From Bradyrhizobium sp. YR681 (GTDB taxonomy: Bacteria > Pseudomonadota > Alphaproteobacteria > Rhizobiales > Xanthobacteraceae): a stretch of 64,000 bases of DNA. Shown piece by piece: positions 7,277-16,061 of the stretch (the stretch's first letter is position 1; the number at the start of each line of letters is the position of its first letter). The notes beneath the pieces were generated by a model that was not told where the DNA came from, did not search any database, and saw nothing but the letters and a program-made list of their open reading frames with translations. Position numbers and translations under genes: made by a program. The stretch spans positions 1 through 64,000 of the forward strand of contig NZ_AKIY01000206.1 in the NCBI RefSeq assembly GCF_000282615.1. Direction: 5' to 3'.

Positions 7277-8713
7277 TCACACGCCGGTCTGGCTGATGAA
7301 CTTGGTGTTGAAATAGCCTTCCATCGCCTCGGTGCCGCCTTCAGAGCCGTAGCCGGAATCCTTGATGCCGCCGAACGGGACTTCCGGCAGCGCCAGACCA
7401 AAGCTGTTGATCGACATCATGCCGGCCTCGACCGCCGCGCCGACCGCAGCCGCAGTCTTGGACGAGCTGGTGAAGGCGTAGGATGCCAGCCCATACGGCA
7501 GCCGATTGGCCTCCTCCACAACCTCGTCGAACGACGAGAAGCGCGAGATCAGCGCGAGCGGGCCGAACGGCTCCTCGTTCATCGCGCGTGCATCCTTCGG
7601 CACGTCGCTCACCACCGTCGGCTCGAAGAAATGGCCCTTGTTGCCAACGCGTTTGCCCCCGGTCTCGAGCTTCGCGCCCTTGGCGACGGCATCCTGCACC
7701 ATGCCTTCAATGGCAGTGACGCGGCGCGGGTTGGCAAGCGAGCCCATTTTTGAATCGGGATCGAGCCCGTTGCCGACCTTGAACGTCGTCGCGACATCGA
7801 CGAACCGGTCCACGAATTCCCGGAACACCTCGTCCTGCACCAGCATCCGCGTCGGCGAGATGCAGACCTGTCCGGCATTGCGATATTTTGCAGCCGCCAA
7901 GATCTTCGCGGCCGACGTCACATCGGCGTCCTTGAACACGATCGCCGGCGCATGACCGCCCAGCTCCATGGTGGCGCGCTTCATGTGCAGGCCCGCGAGC
8001 GCGTTGAGCTGCTTGCCGACATGGGTCGAGCCGGTAAAGGAAATTTTCCGGATCACCCGATGCGGGATCAGATATTCGGAGATCTCCGACGGCACGCCAT
8101 AGACGAGGTTGATCACGCCATCGGGCACGCCGGCGTCGGCAAACGCACGGATCAACTGCGCGGGCGAGGCCGGCGTCTCCTCCGGCGCCTTGACGATGAT
8201 CGAGCAGCCGGCGGCGAGCGCGGCGGAGAGCTTGCGGACGACCTGATTGATCGGGAAATTCCAGGGCGTGAACGCGGCAACCGGGCCGACCGGCTCCTTC
8301 ATCGCCATCTGGTAGATGCCGGGCCCGCGCGCAGGGATCAACCGGCCATAGGCGCGCTTGGATTCCTCCGCGAACCACTCGATCACGTCGGCGGCGGCCA
8401 TCGCCTCCATCTTCGCTTCACCGAGCGTCTTGCCCTGCTCCATGGTCAGCAGCGGCGCGATCTCATCATTGCGCTCGCGCATGATCGCGGCGGCCTTGCG
8501 CATGATCTTGCAACGCTCGAACGGCGCAACGTTGCGCCAGACCTTGAAGCCGGCGGCAGCGGCAGCAAGCGCCTCGTCGAGATCGGACTGGCCGGCATGG
8601 GCGACGGTGCCGATCACCTCCTCGGTCGCGGGATTGCGGACCTCGATCATGTTGCCCGACTGGGCCGGGCGCCACTTGCCGGCAATGAAAAGCTGGGTGT
8701 TGGAATAGGCCAA
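7277..8713 (-). CDS. NAD(P)-dependent aldehyde dehydrogenase, succinate-semialdehyde dehydrogenase-like
   Basis: 478 residues. The start codon is TTG at 8713, placed by a clear AAGGAG 7 bases upstream; no ATG fits better. Catalytic Asn153 in TPWNFPIN, Glu250 in MELGGHAP and Cys284 in GQVCISPTR are present, plus FTGSTHVG. Oxidises an aldehyde to an acid with NAD(P). It is last of a minus-strand run that begins with the Liv-type transporter, which suggests it acts on a product of the imported substrate. Confidence 0.94.
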   Translation of the reverse strand: MAYSNTQLFIAGKWRPAQSGNMIEVRNPATEEVIGTVAHAGQSDLDEALAAAAAGFKVWRNVAPFERCKIMRKAAAIMRERNDEIAPLLTMEQGKTLGEAKMEAMAAADVIEWFAEESKRAYGRLIPARGPGIYQMAMKEPVGPVAAFTPWNFPINQVVRKLSAALAAGCSIIVKAPEETPASPAQLIRAFADAGVPDGVINLVYGVPSEISEYLIPHRVIRKISFTGSTHVGKQLNALAGLHMKRATMELGGHAPAIVFKDADVTSAAKILAAAKYRNAGQVCISPTRMLVQDEVFREFVDRFVDVATTFKVGNGLDPDSKMGSLANPRRVTAIEGMVQDAVAKGAKLETGGKRVGNKGHFFEPTVVSDVPKDARAMNEEPFGPLALISRFSSFDEVVEEANRLPYGLASYAFTSSSKTAAAVGAAVEAGMMSINSFGLALPEVPFGGIKDSGYGSEGGTEAMEGYFNTKFISQTGV

Positions 8714-8725
8714 GGGATTCTCCTT

Positions 8726-9385
8726 TCAGGTCGAACTTTGAACGGCGCCGCGACAAATCGCGTCGGCCGCCTTAGTCATGTCGGGTCCGAGGTAGGCGCG
8801 GCAGCGCGGATCGGCGACGAGCGCGCCGAAATCCGCCATGGGCGTGACGCCGCCGCCGGCCACGAACAGGAAGCGTCCGGCGATCTCGGCGAGGATGTCG
8901 AGGTGCCAGCCGGCTGTCGGATGCATGCAGAGGATCACCAGCCTGCCCTCGTCGCGCAGCTTGCGGAAAAAATCGAGCATGAAGCCGATATAGCCGTCCT
9001 GCAGGTTGAACTGCGGCTCGTCGAACAGATGAACCAGCGGCGTCCTGGTGGGTGACGGCGCCAGCAAGGCGGACGGAACGCGCTTGCGGAAGCGCCGGAC
9101 CTGATAGGACTGGTGATAGTGGATCGCGAGCCGGTCGCGCTCGCGATATTTGACGCCGTGGATATCGGTGCCCGCCACCAGCACCCGCCCCGAGGTCGGC
9201 GCGTTGGAGCCGGTCATCATCTCGAACAGGGTCGTCTTGCCGGCGCCGTTCGGGCCGACCACGCCGACGATGCCGGGCTCGTCTAGCGACAAATTGGCCT
9301 GAAGCGTGAATGTCGGGCGGCGGACGATGCGGCCGCGCGTGTAGACCTTGCGGACGTCGTCAAGAACGAGCAGCGGTGCGGCCAC
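8726..9385 (-). CDS. Truncated-type ABC ATPase of the Liv cluster, lacking the signature motif
   Basis: 219 residues. Walker A GPNGAGKTTLFEMMTG, a Q-loop-like IHYHQSYQVRRF, Walker B LVHLFDEPQFNLQ and H-loop ILCMHP are present. Only about 23 residues separate the Q-loop from Walker B, where LivG/LivF have about 80 including LSGGQ or LSYGD. So the helical subdomain and ABC signature are missing. It begins one base after livF ends, so it is cotranscribed. It may be a regulatory or non-transport ATPase, or a relic; similar third ATPases in related strains would show which. Confidence 0.85.
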   Translation of the reverse strand: MAAPLLVLDDVRKVYTRGRIVRRPTFTLQANLSLDEPGIVGVVGPNGAGKTTLFEMMTGSNAPTSGRVLVAGTDIHGVKYRERDRLAIHYHQSYQVRRFRKRVPSALLAPSPTRTPLVHLFDEPQFNLQDGYIGFMLDFFRKLRDEGRLVILCMHPTAGWHLDILAEIAGRFLFVAGGGVTPMADFGALVADPRCRAYLGPDMTKAADAICRGAVQSST

Positions 9386-10087
9386 TTATTGTACTCCCAG
9401 CAAACGCTGACGAAGGGCACGGTCGTCGCGCAAGGTTGCGGCTTCGCCGGTCCAGACGATCCGGCCGCGATCGATTACCGCGGCATGGTCTGCCACCGAC
9501 AGCGCGATCTCGGCATTCTGCTCCACGACCAGCGAGGCGATCCCCTCCTCCTTCATGCGCAGAATGGTGGCGAGCACATCGCCGACGATCTTCGGCGCAA
9601 GACCCTGGCTCGGCTCGTCGAACAGCACCAGGCCCGGCGAGCCGACCAGCGCGCGCGCAATGGCGACCATCTGCATTTCGCCGCCCGACAAATTCTCGCA
9701 GTCTCGCTCCATGAGATATTCCAGCGGCGAGAAGATCGCGGCAGCCTCCTTGACGCTCCAGTTGCGAAAACGCGTGCGCTTTTGCGCGATCGACAAATTG
9801 CGTGCCACCGACAAGGTCGGGCACAGCCGCCGGTCGTCGGGCACCCAGCCGATGCCGGCGCGGGCGACCTCGTGGGTCGGACTGCGCGTGACGTCGTGCC
9901 CGTCGAAACGAACTGCGCCGCGGCGCGGCCGGGTCAGCCCGAGAATCGAACGGAGCATGGTGGTCTTGCCGGCCCCGTTGGGGCCGAGCAGCGCAAACAC
10001 CTTGGCGTGCTCAATCGCGAGCGAGGCGCCGAACAGGGCCTGCGTCTCGCCATAGAACGTATCGACGCCGTCCACTTCGAGGATCAT
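9386..10087 (-). CDS. livF: Branched-chain amino acid-type ABC transporter ATPase LivF
   Basis: 233 residues. Start ATG 10087 overlaps the livG stop in ATGA; the longer upstream frame is a shadow of livG. Walker A LLGPNGAGKTT, signature NLSGGEMQM, Walker B LVLFDEPSQGLAP and H-loop following give a complete ATPase. It pairs with LivG to power import by the LivHM permease. The substrate of this HAAT-family system could be an amino acid, an aromatic acid or another small carboxylate. Confidence 0.94.
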   Translation of the reverse strand: MILEVDGVDTFYGETQALFGASLAIEHAKVFALLGPNGAGKTTMLRSILGLTRPRRGAVRFDGHDVTRSPTHEVARAGIGWVPDDRRLCPTLSVARNLSIAQKRTRFRNWSVKEAAAIFSPLEYLMERDCENLSGGEMQMVAIARALVGSPGLVLFDEPSQGLAPKIVGDVLATILRMKEEGIASLVVEQNAEIALSVADHAAVIDRGRIVWTGEAATLRDDRALRQRLLGVQ

Positions 10088-10827
10088 GCGAATTTCCCGA
10101 GATTGGAGCGGCGCACCCATTCGTTCTGCTGGAGCTCGTGCGGCGTGCCGCGCGCGACCACCTGGCCCCAATGGATCACCGAGATGCGGTCCGCCAGCGA
10201 GAACAGGAATTCCATGTCGTGCTCGATGGCGACGATGGTCAGCTTGCCTTTCAGCCGTGCGACCAGCGTCGCGAGCCGCTGCACGCCGTCGGAGCCAAGG
10301 CCGGAGGTCGGCTCGTCCAGGCACAGCACGCGCGGCGCCTGCGCCAATGCCACCGCGATCTCCAGTGCGCGGCGGTCGCCGTAGGAGAGATCCTTGGCAC
10401 GGATACCGCCCCTGTCGGCAAGACCAACCGCCACAAGCGCCTCGGAGGCCTGCTCCGCGAACCTGCGGTCCCCGGCCGCGGCACGCGCGATATCGAGGCC
10501 GCGCGCGCGAAACTCCGGCAGGCCCATCATGACGTTGTCGCGGGCGGAGAATTCGTCGAACAGCGTCATGATCTGGAACGAGCGCGCGATGCCCTTGGCG
10601 GCGATGCGGTGCGGGCTGAGGCCCGTGACATCCTCGCCGCCAAGCCGGATCTTGCCACGGCTTGGTTTCACCCGGCCGGTGAGCACATTGAAGAACGTGG
10701 TCTTGCCCGCGCCGTTCGGGCCCATCACGCCATGAAACTCGCCCTCGGCTACCGCAAGATCGACGCTCTCCAGCACGACCCGATCGCCGAAGCGGACATG
10801 GACACCCGCGGCCTCCAACATGCTCAT
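10084..10827 (-). CDS. livG: Branched-chain amino acid-type ABC transporter ATPase LivG
   Basis: 247 residues from ATG 10827, which overlaps the livM stop by 4 bases. Walker A GVMGPNGAGKTT, LivG-type Q-loop IARSFQIMTLFDEF, signature DLSYGDRRALEIA, Walker B VLCLDEPTSGLG and switch His in IAIEHDMEF. It is a complete ATPase, the partner of LivF. Confidence 0.94.
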   Translation of the reverse strand: MSMLEAAGVHVRFGDRVVLESVDLAVAEGEFHGVMGPNGAGKTTFFNVLTGRVKPSRGKIRLGGEDVTGLSPHRIAAKGIARSFQIMTLFDEFSARDNVMMGLPEFRARGLDIARAAAGDRRFAEQASEALVAVGLADRGGIRAKDLSYGDRRALEIAVALAQAPRVLCLDEPTSGLGSDGVQRLATLVARLKGKLTIVAIEHDMEFLFSLADRISVIHWGQVVARGTPHELQQNEWVRRSNLGKFA

Positions 10828-11867
10828 CGGCCGCCTCCCACCAGCAACCGCATTGCGGACGTGCCGCGGCGCCGCAGCGCGTTGAGCGAATGCTGCTTCA
10901 CGGCGGCCGAGAGCGCGCCGGCAATGCCCTCTGGGCGAAACAGCACGATCGCAATGAACAGCAGACCAAAATAGAGCATCCAGGCGTTGGTCAGCGCGCC
11001 GATCACGTCGCGGGCGGTGAGGAAGAGAAACACGCCGATCACCGGGCCCCAGAAGCTGACCAGCCCGCCGCCGACCAGCGTCATCATCACGACGTAGCCG
11101 GACTGATGCAGGCTCATCACATCGGGGAACGCGGCGAGCTGCGCCATCGCGAACAATCCGCCGGCAAAGCCTGATATGGCGGCCGATAGCGCGAACACCG
11201 ATGCCTTGTAGAGCCATACATTGTAGCCGAGATGGGCGGCGCGAACCTCGCTCTGCCGGATCGCGGCAACCACGCGGCCATAGGGCGAGTGCACCAGCCG
11301 CCACAATCCGGCGGTGCCGACCGCGAACACCGCGAGCACGAAATAATAGAACGCGACATTGTCGGTGAGATCGAACGACACCAGCCCGAAATCGGCCGGC
11401 AACCGCCTGATCTTGAGCAGCCCGTCCTCGCCGCCGGTGATCCGGTGCGACTTGATCGCCAGCGTCCAGAAGATCTGGCCGAATGCGATCGTCATGAAGG
11501 CATAGTAGATACCGCGCCGGTGCGAGATGAACAGCGCCACCAGCACGCCGGCAAGCCCGGCGACCACGGCCGCGGCGGCAAGGCAGATCCACAGATTGGC
11601 GACGATGTCGAGCTGGCAGAGCCCGAACGCATAGGCGCCGATGCCGAAATAGGCGCCGTGTCCGAACGAGGGAAGTCCGGCCGTGCCCAGCACCAGGTTG
11701 AACGCGAGCGCATAGAGCGACCAGATCAGGATCTCGATCCCGAGATAGGGATAGAGCCCGACCTTGGTGATCCAGAGCGGCACCGTTGCAAGCACGAGCC
11801 AGAGCACCAGCATCGTCGGCGTGACGAGGCGCGCGGCGTCGGATGACGAATTTGATCCCACAATCAT
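10824..11867 (-). CDS. livM: Branched-chain amino acid-type ABC permease LivM
   Basis: 347 residues, multi-spanning inner-membrane permease. Conserved LivM features: LAFNLVLGTAGLPSFGHGAYFGIGA-type segment near residues 55-80, TGGEDGLL, then the EAA-like coupling region AIRQSEVRAAHLGYNVWLYK. It ends with a cytoplasmic tail after the last membrane helix. Only 3 bases separate it from livH upstream. Confidence 0.94.
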   Translation of the reverse strand: MIVGSNSSSDAARLVTPTMLVLWLVLATVPLWITKVGLYPYLGIEILIWSLYALAFNLVLGTAGLPSFGHGAYFGIGAYAFGLCQLDIVANLWICLAAAAVVAGLAGVLVALFISHRRGIYYAFMTIAFGQIFWTLAIKSHRITGGEDGLLKIRRLPADFGLVSFDLTDNVAFYYFVLAVFAVGTAGLWRLVHSPYGRVVAAIRQSEVRAAHLGYNVWLYKASVFALSAAISGFAGGLFAMAQLAAFPDVMSLHQSGYVVMMTLVGGGLVSFWGPVIGVFLFLTARDVIGALTNAWMLYFGLLFIAIVLFRPEGIAGALSAAVKQHSLNALRRRGTSAMRLLVGGGR

Positions 11868-11870
11868 TCC

Positions 11871-12815
11871 CTAGGCCTCGAGCACGCTCTTCTTGCCCCA
11901 CAGGCCGCGCGCGCGGAACGTCACGACGGCGACGAGCAGGATGTACATCGACAACAGCGACCATTCGGACGCATACGCACCGGCAAGACCGACGCAGAGT
12001 CCGACCAGCAATCCGGCCACGACCGCGCCCCAGAAGCTGCCGACGCCGCCGAGCACGATCACCAGGAATGCCGGGATGACCGCGTCGACGCCCATATGCG
12101 GGCGAATGCCCCAGATCGGCGCGACGATGATGCCGGCGACCGCAGCCAGCATGGTGCCGAACACGAACACCAGCAGCCGCAGGCGCGACAAATTGATGCC
12201 GAGCGCACGGACGATCTCGCTGTCATGGGCGCCGGCCTTGACGGTCGCGCCGAACGAGGTCTTCTCGATCAGAAGCCAGACCAGGCCGATGATCCCGGCC
12301 GCGATACCCGCCGCGTAGAAGCGATAGGTCGACCAGATCAGGTCGCCGAACAGGAAGCCGCCATTGATGGCGGACGGGACCTGAAGCACATAGTCGCGCG
12401 TGCCCCAGACCAGACGGATCAGCTCCTCGATCACCATCGCGGCGCCAAAGGTCAGGAGCAGTCCGTACAGGGGATCCTTGCCGTAGGTGCGGCGCATGCA
12501 GAGCTCGATCAGCATGCCGACGAGGCTGACGATCACGGGCGCGATCACGAGCGTTGCGGCGTAGCGCCAGCCGAGCGGCAGCGCGAGCCATGCCTTTGCA
12601 AGCTCGGCCGGCAATGGCGGGCGCGGCCCGGTGAGCTGCATCGCGACATAGGCGCCCAGCGCGAACAGGGAGCCATGCGCCAGATTGATCTGCTCCATCA
12701 GCCCGACGATGAGCATGAAGCCGAGCGCGATCAGTGCGAACAACAGGCCAAGTGTCAGGCCGTTGAGGAGATGCGGAAGAAGGTCGAACAAGGTCTTGGC
12801 TCTCGCAACTGGCAT
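11871..12815 (-). CDS. livH: Branched-chain amino acid-type ABC permease LivH
   Basis: 314 residues with about eight hydrophobic helices. LivH hallmarks: NGLTLGLLFALIALGFMLI, EQINLAHGSLFALGAYVA, and VKAGAHDSEIVRALGINLSR before the last helices, then VLGGVGSFWGA. It forms the heteromeric permease with LivM. The first permease gene after the binding-protein gene, 77 bases downstream of it. Confidence 0.94.
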   Translation of the reverse strand: MPVARAKTLFDLLPHLLNGLTLGLLFALIALGFMLIVGLMEQINLAHGSLFALGAYVAMQLTGPRPPLPAELAKAWLALPLGWRYAATLVIAPVIVSLVGMLIELCMRRTYGKDPLYGLLLTFGAAMVIEELIRLVWGTRDYVLQVPSAINGGFLFGDLIWSTYRFYAAGIAAGIIGLVWLLIEKTSFGATVKAGAHDSEIVRALGINLSRLRLLVFVFGTMLAAVAGIIVAPIWGIRPHMGVDAVIPAFLVIVLGGVGSFWGAVVAGLLVGLCVGLAGAYASEWSLLSMYILLVAVVTFRARGLWGKKSVLEA

Positions 12816-12892
12816 GCCTCACCCGGGACGCGGATGGTCCGGGCGCGCGGCGCGCGACCTGCGCGCCGCCGTTCTGCGACGTGACGGACCGT

Positions 12893-14188
12893 CTAGGAGT
12901 CGACGGTCGGCACCTGCTCGTAGGGCGTGAGCTTGCACTTGCCGGGTGCGGCGTCATCGGCGGCCGATTTCGGCTCGGTCCAGCTGATGATCTCGAACAG
13001 ATCGGTGTTATCAGCCGGCTTGGCGTTGCGCCGCGCCAGATAGATCGTCTGCTGCATCTGGTGCGTCGCCGGGTCCATGTAGGCGTCGAAATGCTGCATG
13101 CGGTCGGTCGCCGAGACCTTGAGATTCTCGATCTCCTTGATGATCTTGACGTTGTTGGTCGACCCTGCCCGCTCGATCGCACGGAGCAATTCGCGCGTCG
13201 ACATGTAGCCGTTGTAGGAGACGTTGCCCGGCACCGGGATCGGGCCGTCCTTGTTGGCGACCTGCCACTTCTTGACGAAGTCGGCGACGCCGGGCAGCTG
13301 CAGCTTGTGATACCAGGTGGTGCCGAACACGCCGAACAGGCTGTCGGGCGCGCCCCACACGTCAGGCCAGTCCTGCTGGTTGTTGATCCAGGCCGGCTTT
13401 CCGTCGAGCTTGAGCTGAGCCACCTGCTCCCGCAGCGCCTTGATGTCGTCGCCGCCGATCGCGGTCGCGACCACGTCGGGTTTTGCCTGCTGGATCTTCA
13501 GCAAATAGGCGGTGAAGTCGCGCGTGTTCTGGGGCACCAGCAGATTGTCGATGATCTTGCCGCCGGCAGCCTCGACCTGCGTCCTGGTCGCGGCAGACGT
13601 GGTGTGGCCCCAGACATAGTCGTTGGTCAGCAGCATCCAGTTCTTGCCGATGGAATCGACGGCGTTCTTGACCGACGCCTTGGAGAAATTGGTGCCGTTG
13701 CCGTCCCAGACGAATTTGACGCGTGAGCAGTTTTCTCCGGCTTCGCTCGGCGCAGAGGAATTGGTGTTCATGTAGATGACGCCGTATTTGCTGGCGACCT
13801 GCGTGATGGCGTTGGCGACGCCGGAATGCAGCGCGCCGATCAGGATGGTGCAGTCCTCACGCGTGATGAAGCGTTCGGCGACGCGGCTGCCGGTGGCCGG
13901 CGTTGTCTCGGTGTCCGCGGTGATGAAGGTAACCTGGCGGCCGAGCACGCCGCCCTTGGCGTTGACCTCGTCGATCGCCATCTTGATGCCGCGGAAATCG
14001 TCCTGGCCGCTGTTGCCGTATTGACCGCTGGCATCGCAGGTCAGGCCGAGCTTGATCGGCTTGGCCGCACCTTGCGCCCACGCGTGATTCTCTTTCCACG
14101 GCCCGAAGAAGCTGCCGGTGCCGCCGATGACACTCGCCATCAAGCTGCCCTTCAAAACGCTCCGCCGTGAGATCTGACGCCCTCTCAT
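12893..14188 (-). CDS. ABC transporter substrate-binding protein (LivK/Urt-like), Tat-exported
   Basis: 431 residues. Start ATG 14188 is preceded by GGGAGGAAACG; a longer frame exists but has no site. Twin-arginine signal RRSVLKGSLMAS, then the mature domain from KPIKLGLTCDASGQYGNSGQ (Peripla_BP_6, two-lobed). It delivers the ligand to LivHMGF. Use of Tat rather than Sec is common in this subgroup. First gene of the operon, divergent from an RpiR regulator with an inverted-repeat region between them. Confidence 0.94.
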   Translation of the reverse strand: MRGRQISRRSVLKGSLMASVIGGTGSFFGPWKENHAWAQGAAKPIKLGLTCDASGQYGNSGQDDFRGIKMAIDEVNAKGGVLGRQVTFITADTETTPATGSRVAERFITREDCTILIGALHSGVANAITQVASKYGVIYMNTNSSAPSEAGENCSRVKFVWDGNGTNFSKASVKNAVDSIGKNWMLLTNDYVWGHTTSAATRTQVEAAGGKIIDNLLVPQNTRDFTAYLLKIQQAKPDVVATAIGGDDIKALREQVAQLKLDGKPAWINNQQDWPDVWGAPDSLFGVFGTTWYHKLQLPGVADFVKKWQVANKDGPIPVPGNVSYNGYMSTRELLRAIERAGSTNNVKIIKEIENLKVSATDRMQHFDAYMDPATHQMQQTIYLARRNAKPADNTDLFEIISWTEPKSAADDAAPGKCKLTPYEQVPTVDS

Positions 14189-14232
14189 CGTTTCCTCCCG
14201 TTTTCGAAATCTTTTGCTTTTTTGTGCGATTA

Positions 14233-14270
14233 GAATATTCATTCCATTTGTTATGTAAAGTGGAATATTT
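14233..14270. promoter_or_regulatory. Candidate RpiR operator between livK and rpiR-type gene
   Basis: AT-rich divergent promoter region with GAATATTC palindrome (14233-14240) and inverted arms ATTCCATTTG (14241-14250) / AAAGTGGAAT (14257-14266), then GGAATATTT. GGAA/TTCC dyads are typical of RpiR-family sites, which fits the neighbour. Confidence 0.5.
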
Positions 14271-14324
14271 GATCCAAACGGTGAAATGCCGTTAAACAGG
14301 CGACCGATCCGGAGACCCGAGACG

Positions 14325-15158
14325 ATGAACAAGGCACAAGGCGCGATGAGCTACGACGAGTTGCGCGGCGCCATTGCGCAGCGCCATCGGGCGCTGTCCG
14401 GCCGCCTGCAGCAGATTGCGGAGTTCGTGCTCGATCACCCGACCGATGTCGCGCTCGGCACGGTCGCTGAGGTGGCGCAGCGCTCGGGCGTGCCGCCGTC
14501 GGCGATCGTTCGCTTCGCCCATGCGCTCGGATTCGGCGGCTTCACCGAGATGCAGCAGGTGTTCCGCTCTCGCCTCGTTGCCGGCGTCGCACCAAGCTAC
14601 AAGGCGCGGCTCGCTCGCATGAAGAGCGAGGAGAAATCGGTGCTCGGCCGGCAGCCCGCCGCGGTGCTGTCGCGCTTCGTCGCGGAAGCGCAGTCGTCGC
14701 TGGTCGCGCTGAGCCAGTCCGTGCACGCGCGCGAGCTCGACGCGGCAACCGCGATCCTTGCCAAGGCGCGCGACATCTATCTCCTCGGCCTCGGCGGCTC
14801 GTTTCCAGTTGCGACCCACCTCGCCTATGTGCTGCGCAAGCTCGGCCGTCGCGTCGTCCTGCTGGACGGCACCGGCGGCAGCATCCATGAGCAGTCGCAT
14901 GCGGCGACTGGGGAGGACGCGCTGGTCGCGATCAGCTTCCGGAATTATTATCCGGATACGGCGCGGCTGTTTCCCGAACTGGTCGCGCGCGGCGTGCCCA
15001 CGATCTCCATCACCGACAGCCTGTTGAGCCCGATCGTGGAAGGGGCACGCGTCGTATTCGAGATCCAGGACATGCCCGAGCCGGCACTACGCACGCTGGT
15101 CGCACCGATGTGCCTGGTGCAGGCGATGGCGATCGGCCTCGACCTCGCGGCGGACTGA
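14325..15158 (+). CDS. MurR/RpiR family transcriptional regulator
   Basis: About 277 residues from ATG 14325 (ATG 14286 lacks a site). N-terminal HTH_6 domain (LQQIAEFVLDHPTDVALGTV to SAIVRFAHALGFGGFTEMQQ) and a C-terminal SIS sugar-phosphate isomerase-like domain (about 120-260). Divergent from the Tat-exported binding protein, so it probably controls the transporter operon and the SDR gene 22 bases downstream. SIS domains usually bind phosphosugars, a hint to the inducer. Confidence 0.93.
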   Translation: MNKAQGAMSYDELRGAIAQRHRALSGRLQQIAEFVLDHPTDVALGTVAEVAQRSGVPPSAIVRFAHALGFGGFTEMQQVFRSRLVAGVAPSYKARLARMKSEEKSVLGRQPAAVLSRFVAEAQSSLVALSQSVHARELDAATAILAKARDIYLLGLGGSFPVATHLAYVLRKLGRRVVLLDGTGGSIHEQSHAATGEDALVAISFRNYYPDTARLFPELVARGVPTISITDSLLSPIVEGARVVFEIQDMPEPALRTLVAPMCLVQAMAIGLDLAAD

Positions 15159-15180
15159 TTTTTCACAACAGGAGAAGATC

Positions 15181-16002
15181 ATGGCAGCACATGACGGGAA
15201 AGTATTGGCAGGCAAGGTCGCGCTGGTGACCGGCGCAGGCCGCGGGCTCGGCCGCGCCTTTGCGGAGAAGCTCGCCGCGCTCGGTGCCGATGTCGCGATC
15301 CACGGCATGCGCGAGAACGGGCCGGCGGAATATGGCGAAGGCACCACCCTCACCGAGGTGGCCGCGGAGATCGGCCAGCAATACGCTGTCCGCAGCCAGC
15401 GCGTGCTCGGCGATCTCACCAAGGGCAATGATATCGCGCGCGTCATCGCCGAGACCGAGTCGGCGCTCGGGCCGATCGACATCCTCGTGCATAATGCCGG
15501 CGGCGACATCGCGGCCGCGGGCGGCAAGCCCGATCCGAACGACGCGGTGCACATCAAGGAGGCCGACGTGCGCGCGGTGCTGGAGCGGAATTTGCTCTCG
15601 ACCATCCTGACCTGCCAGGCGGTCGCGAAGGGCATGATGGAACGGAAGCGCGGCCGCATCGTCACGCTCGGCTCGGTCGCCGCCTTCAAGGGGCGCACCC
15701 AGGGCGCAATCTATGCGGTGTCGAAGGCCGGCGTCACCCATTACACGCGGTGCCTCGCCGACCAACTCCGCCCCTATGACATCGCCGTCAATTGCATCGC
15801 ACCCGGCGATACCCGCACCGGCCGCTTCCTCGGCACCCGCGCAGTGGACCCCGACAGGTTGGTCGCGACCGGCACGCTGGACCGCATCGCGACCGTGGAC
15901 GAGGTCGCGCGCGTCGTCGAGTTCTTTGCCGGTCCGATGGGCGCCTTCGTCTCGGGCCAGGTGCTGCGGATCGACGGCGGCGGACAGGCCTGGCCGGGCT
16001 GA
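15181..16002 (+). CDS. Short-chain dehydrogenase/reductase (SDR)
   Basis: 273 residues, cytosolic. Rossmann motif VTGAGRGLGRAFA, NAG motif LVHNAGGDIA, catalytic Ser165 in LGSVAAF and Tyr178-x3-Lys182 in IYAVSKAG. Reduces or oxidises a hydroxyl or keto group with NAD(P). Preceded by GGAGAAG 4 bases before the start, and follows the RpiR gene. With the transporter and aldehyde dehydrogenase it forms a plausible uptake-and-oxidation module for an unknown substrate. Confidence 0.94.
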   Translation: MAAHDGKVLAGKVALVTGAGRGLGRAFAEKLAALGADVAIHGMRENGPAEYGEGTTLTEVAAEIGQQYAVRSQRVLGDLTKGNDIARVIAETESALGPIDILVHNAGGDIAAAGGKPDPNDAVHIKEADVRAVLERNLLSTILTCQAVAKGMMERKRGRIVTLGSVAAFKGRTQGAIYAVSKAGVTHYTRCLADQLRPYDIAVNCIAPGDTRTGRFLGTRAVDPDRLVATGTLDRIATVDEVARVVEFFAGPMGAFVSGQVLRIDGGGQAWPG

Positions 16003-16011
16003 GGCGAAAAC

Positions 16012-16041
16012 AAAAAGGGCCGCTCGAGAGCGGCCCTTTTG
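16012..16041. terminator. Bidirectional terminator between SDR and DUF2778 genes
   Basis: Stem GGGCCGCTC / GAGCGGCCC is flanked by A5 on the left and T4 on the right, so it serves both convergent genes. Confidence 0.9.
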
Positions 16042-16061
16042 TCATCCGAAATTGGCTGAGC

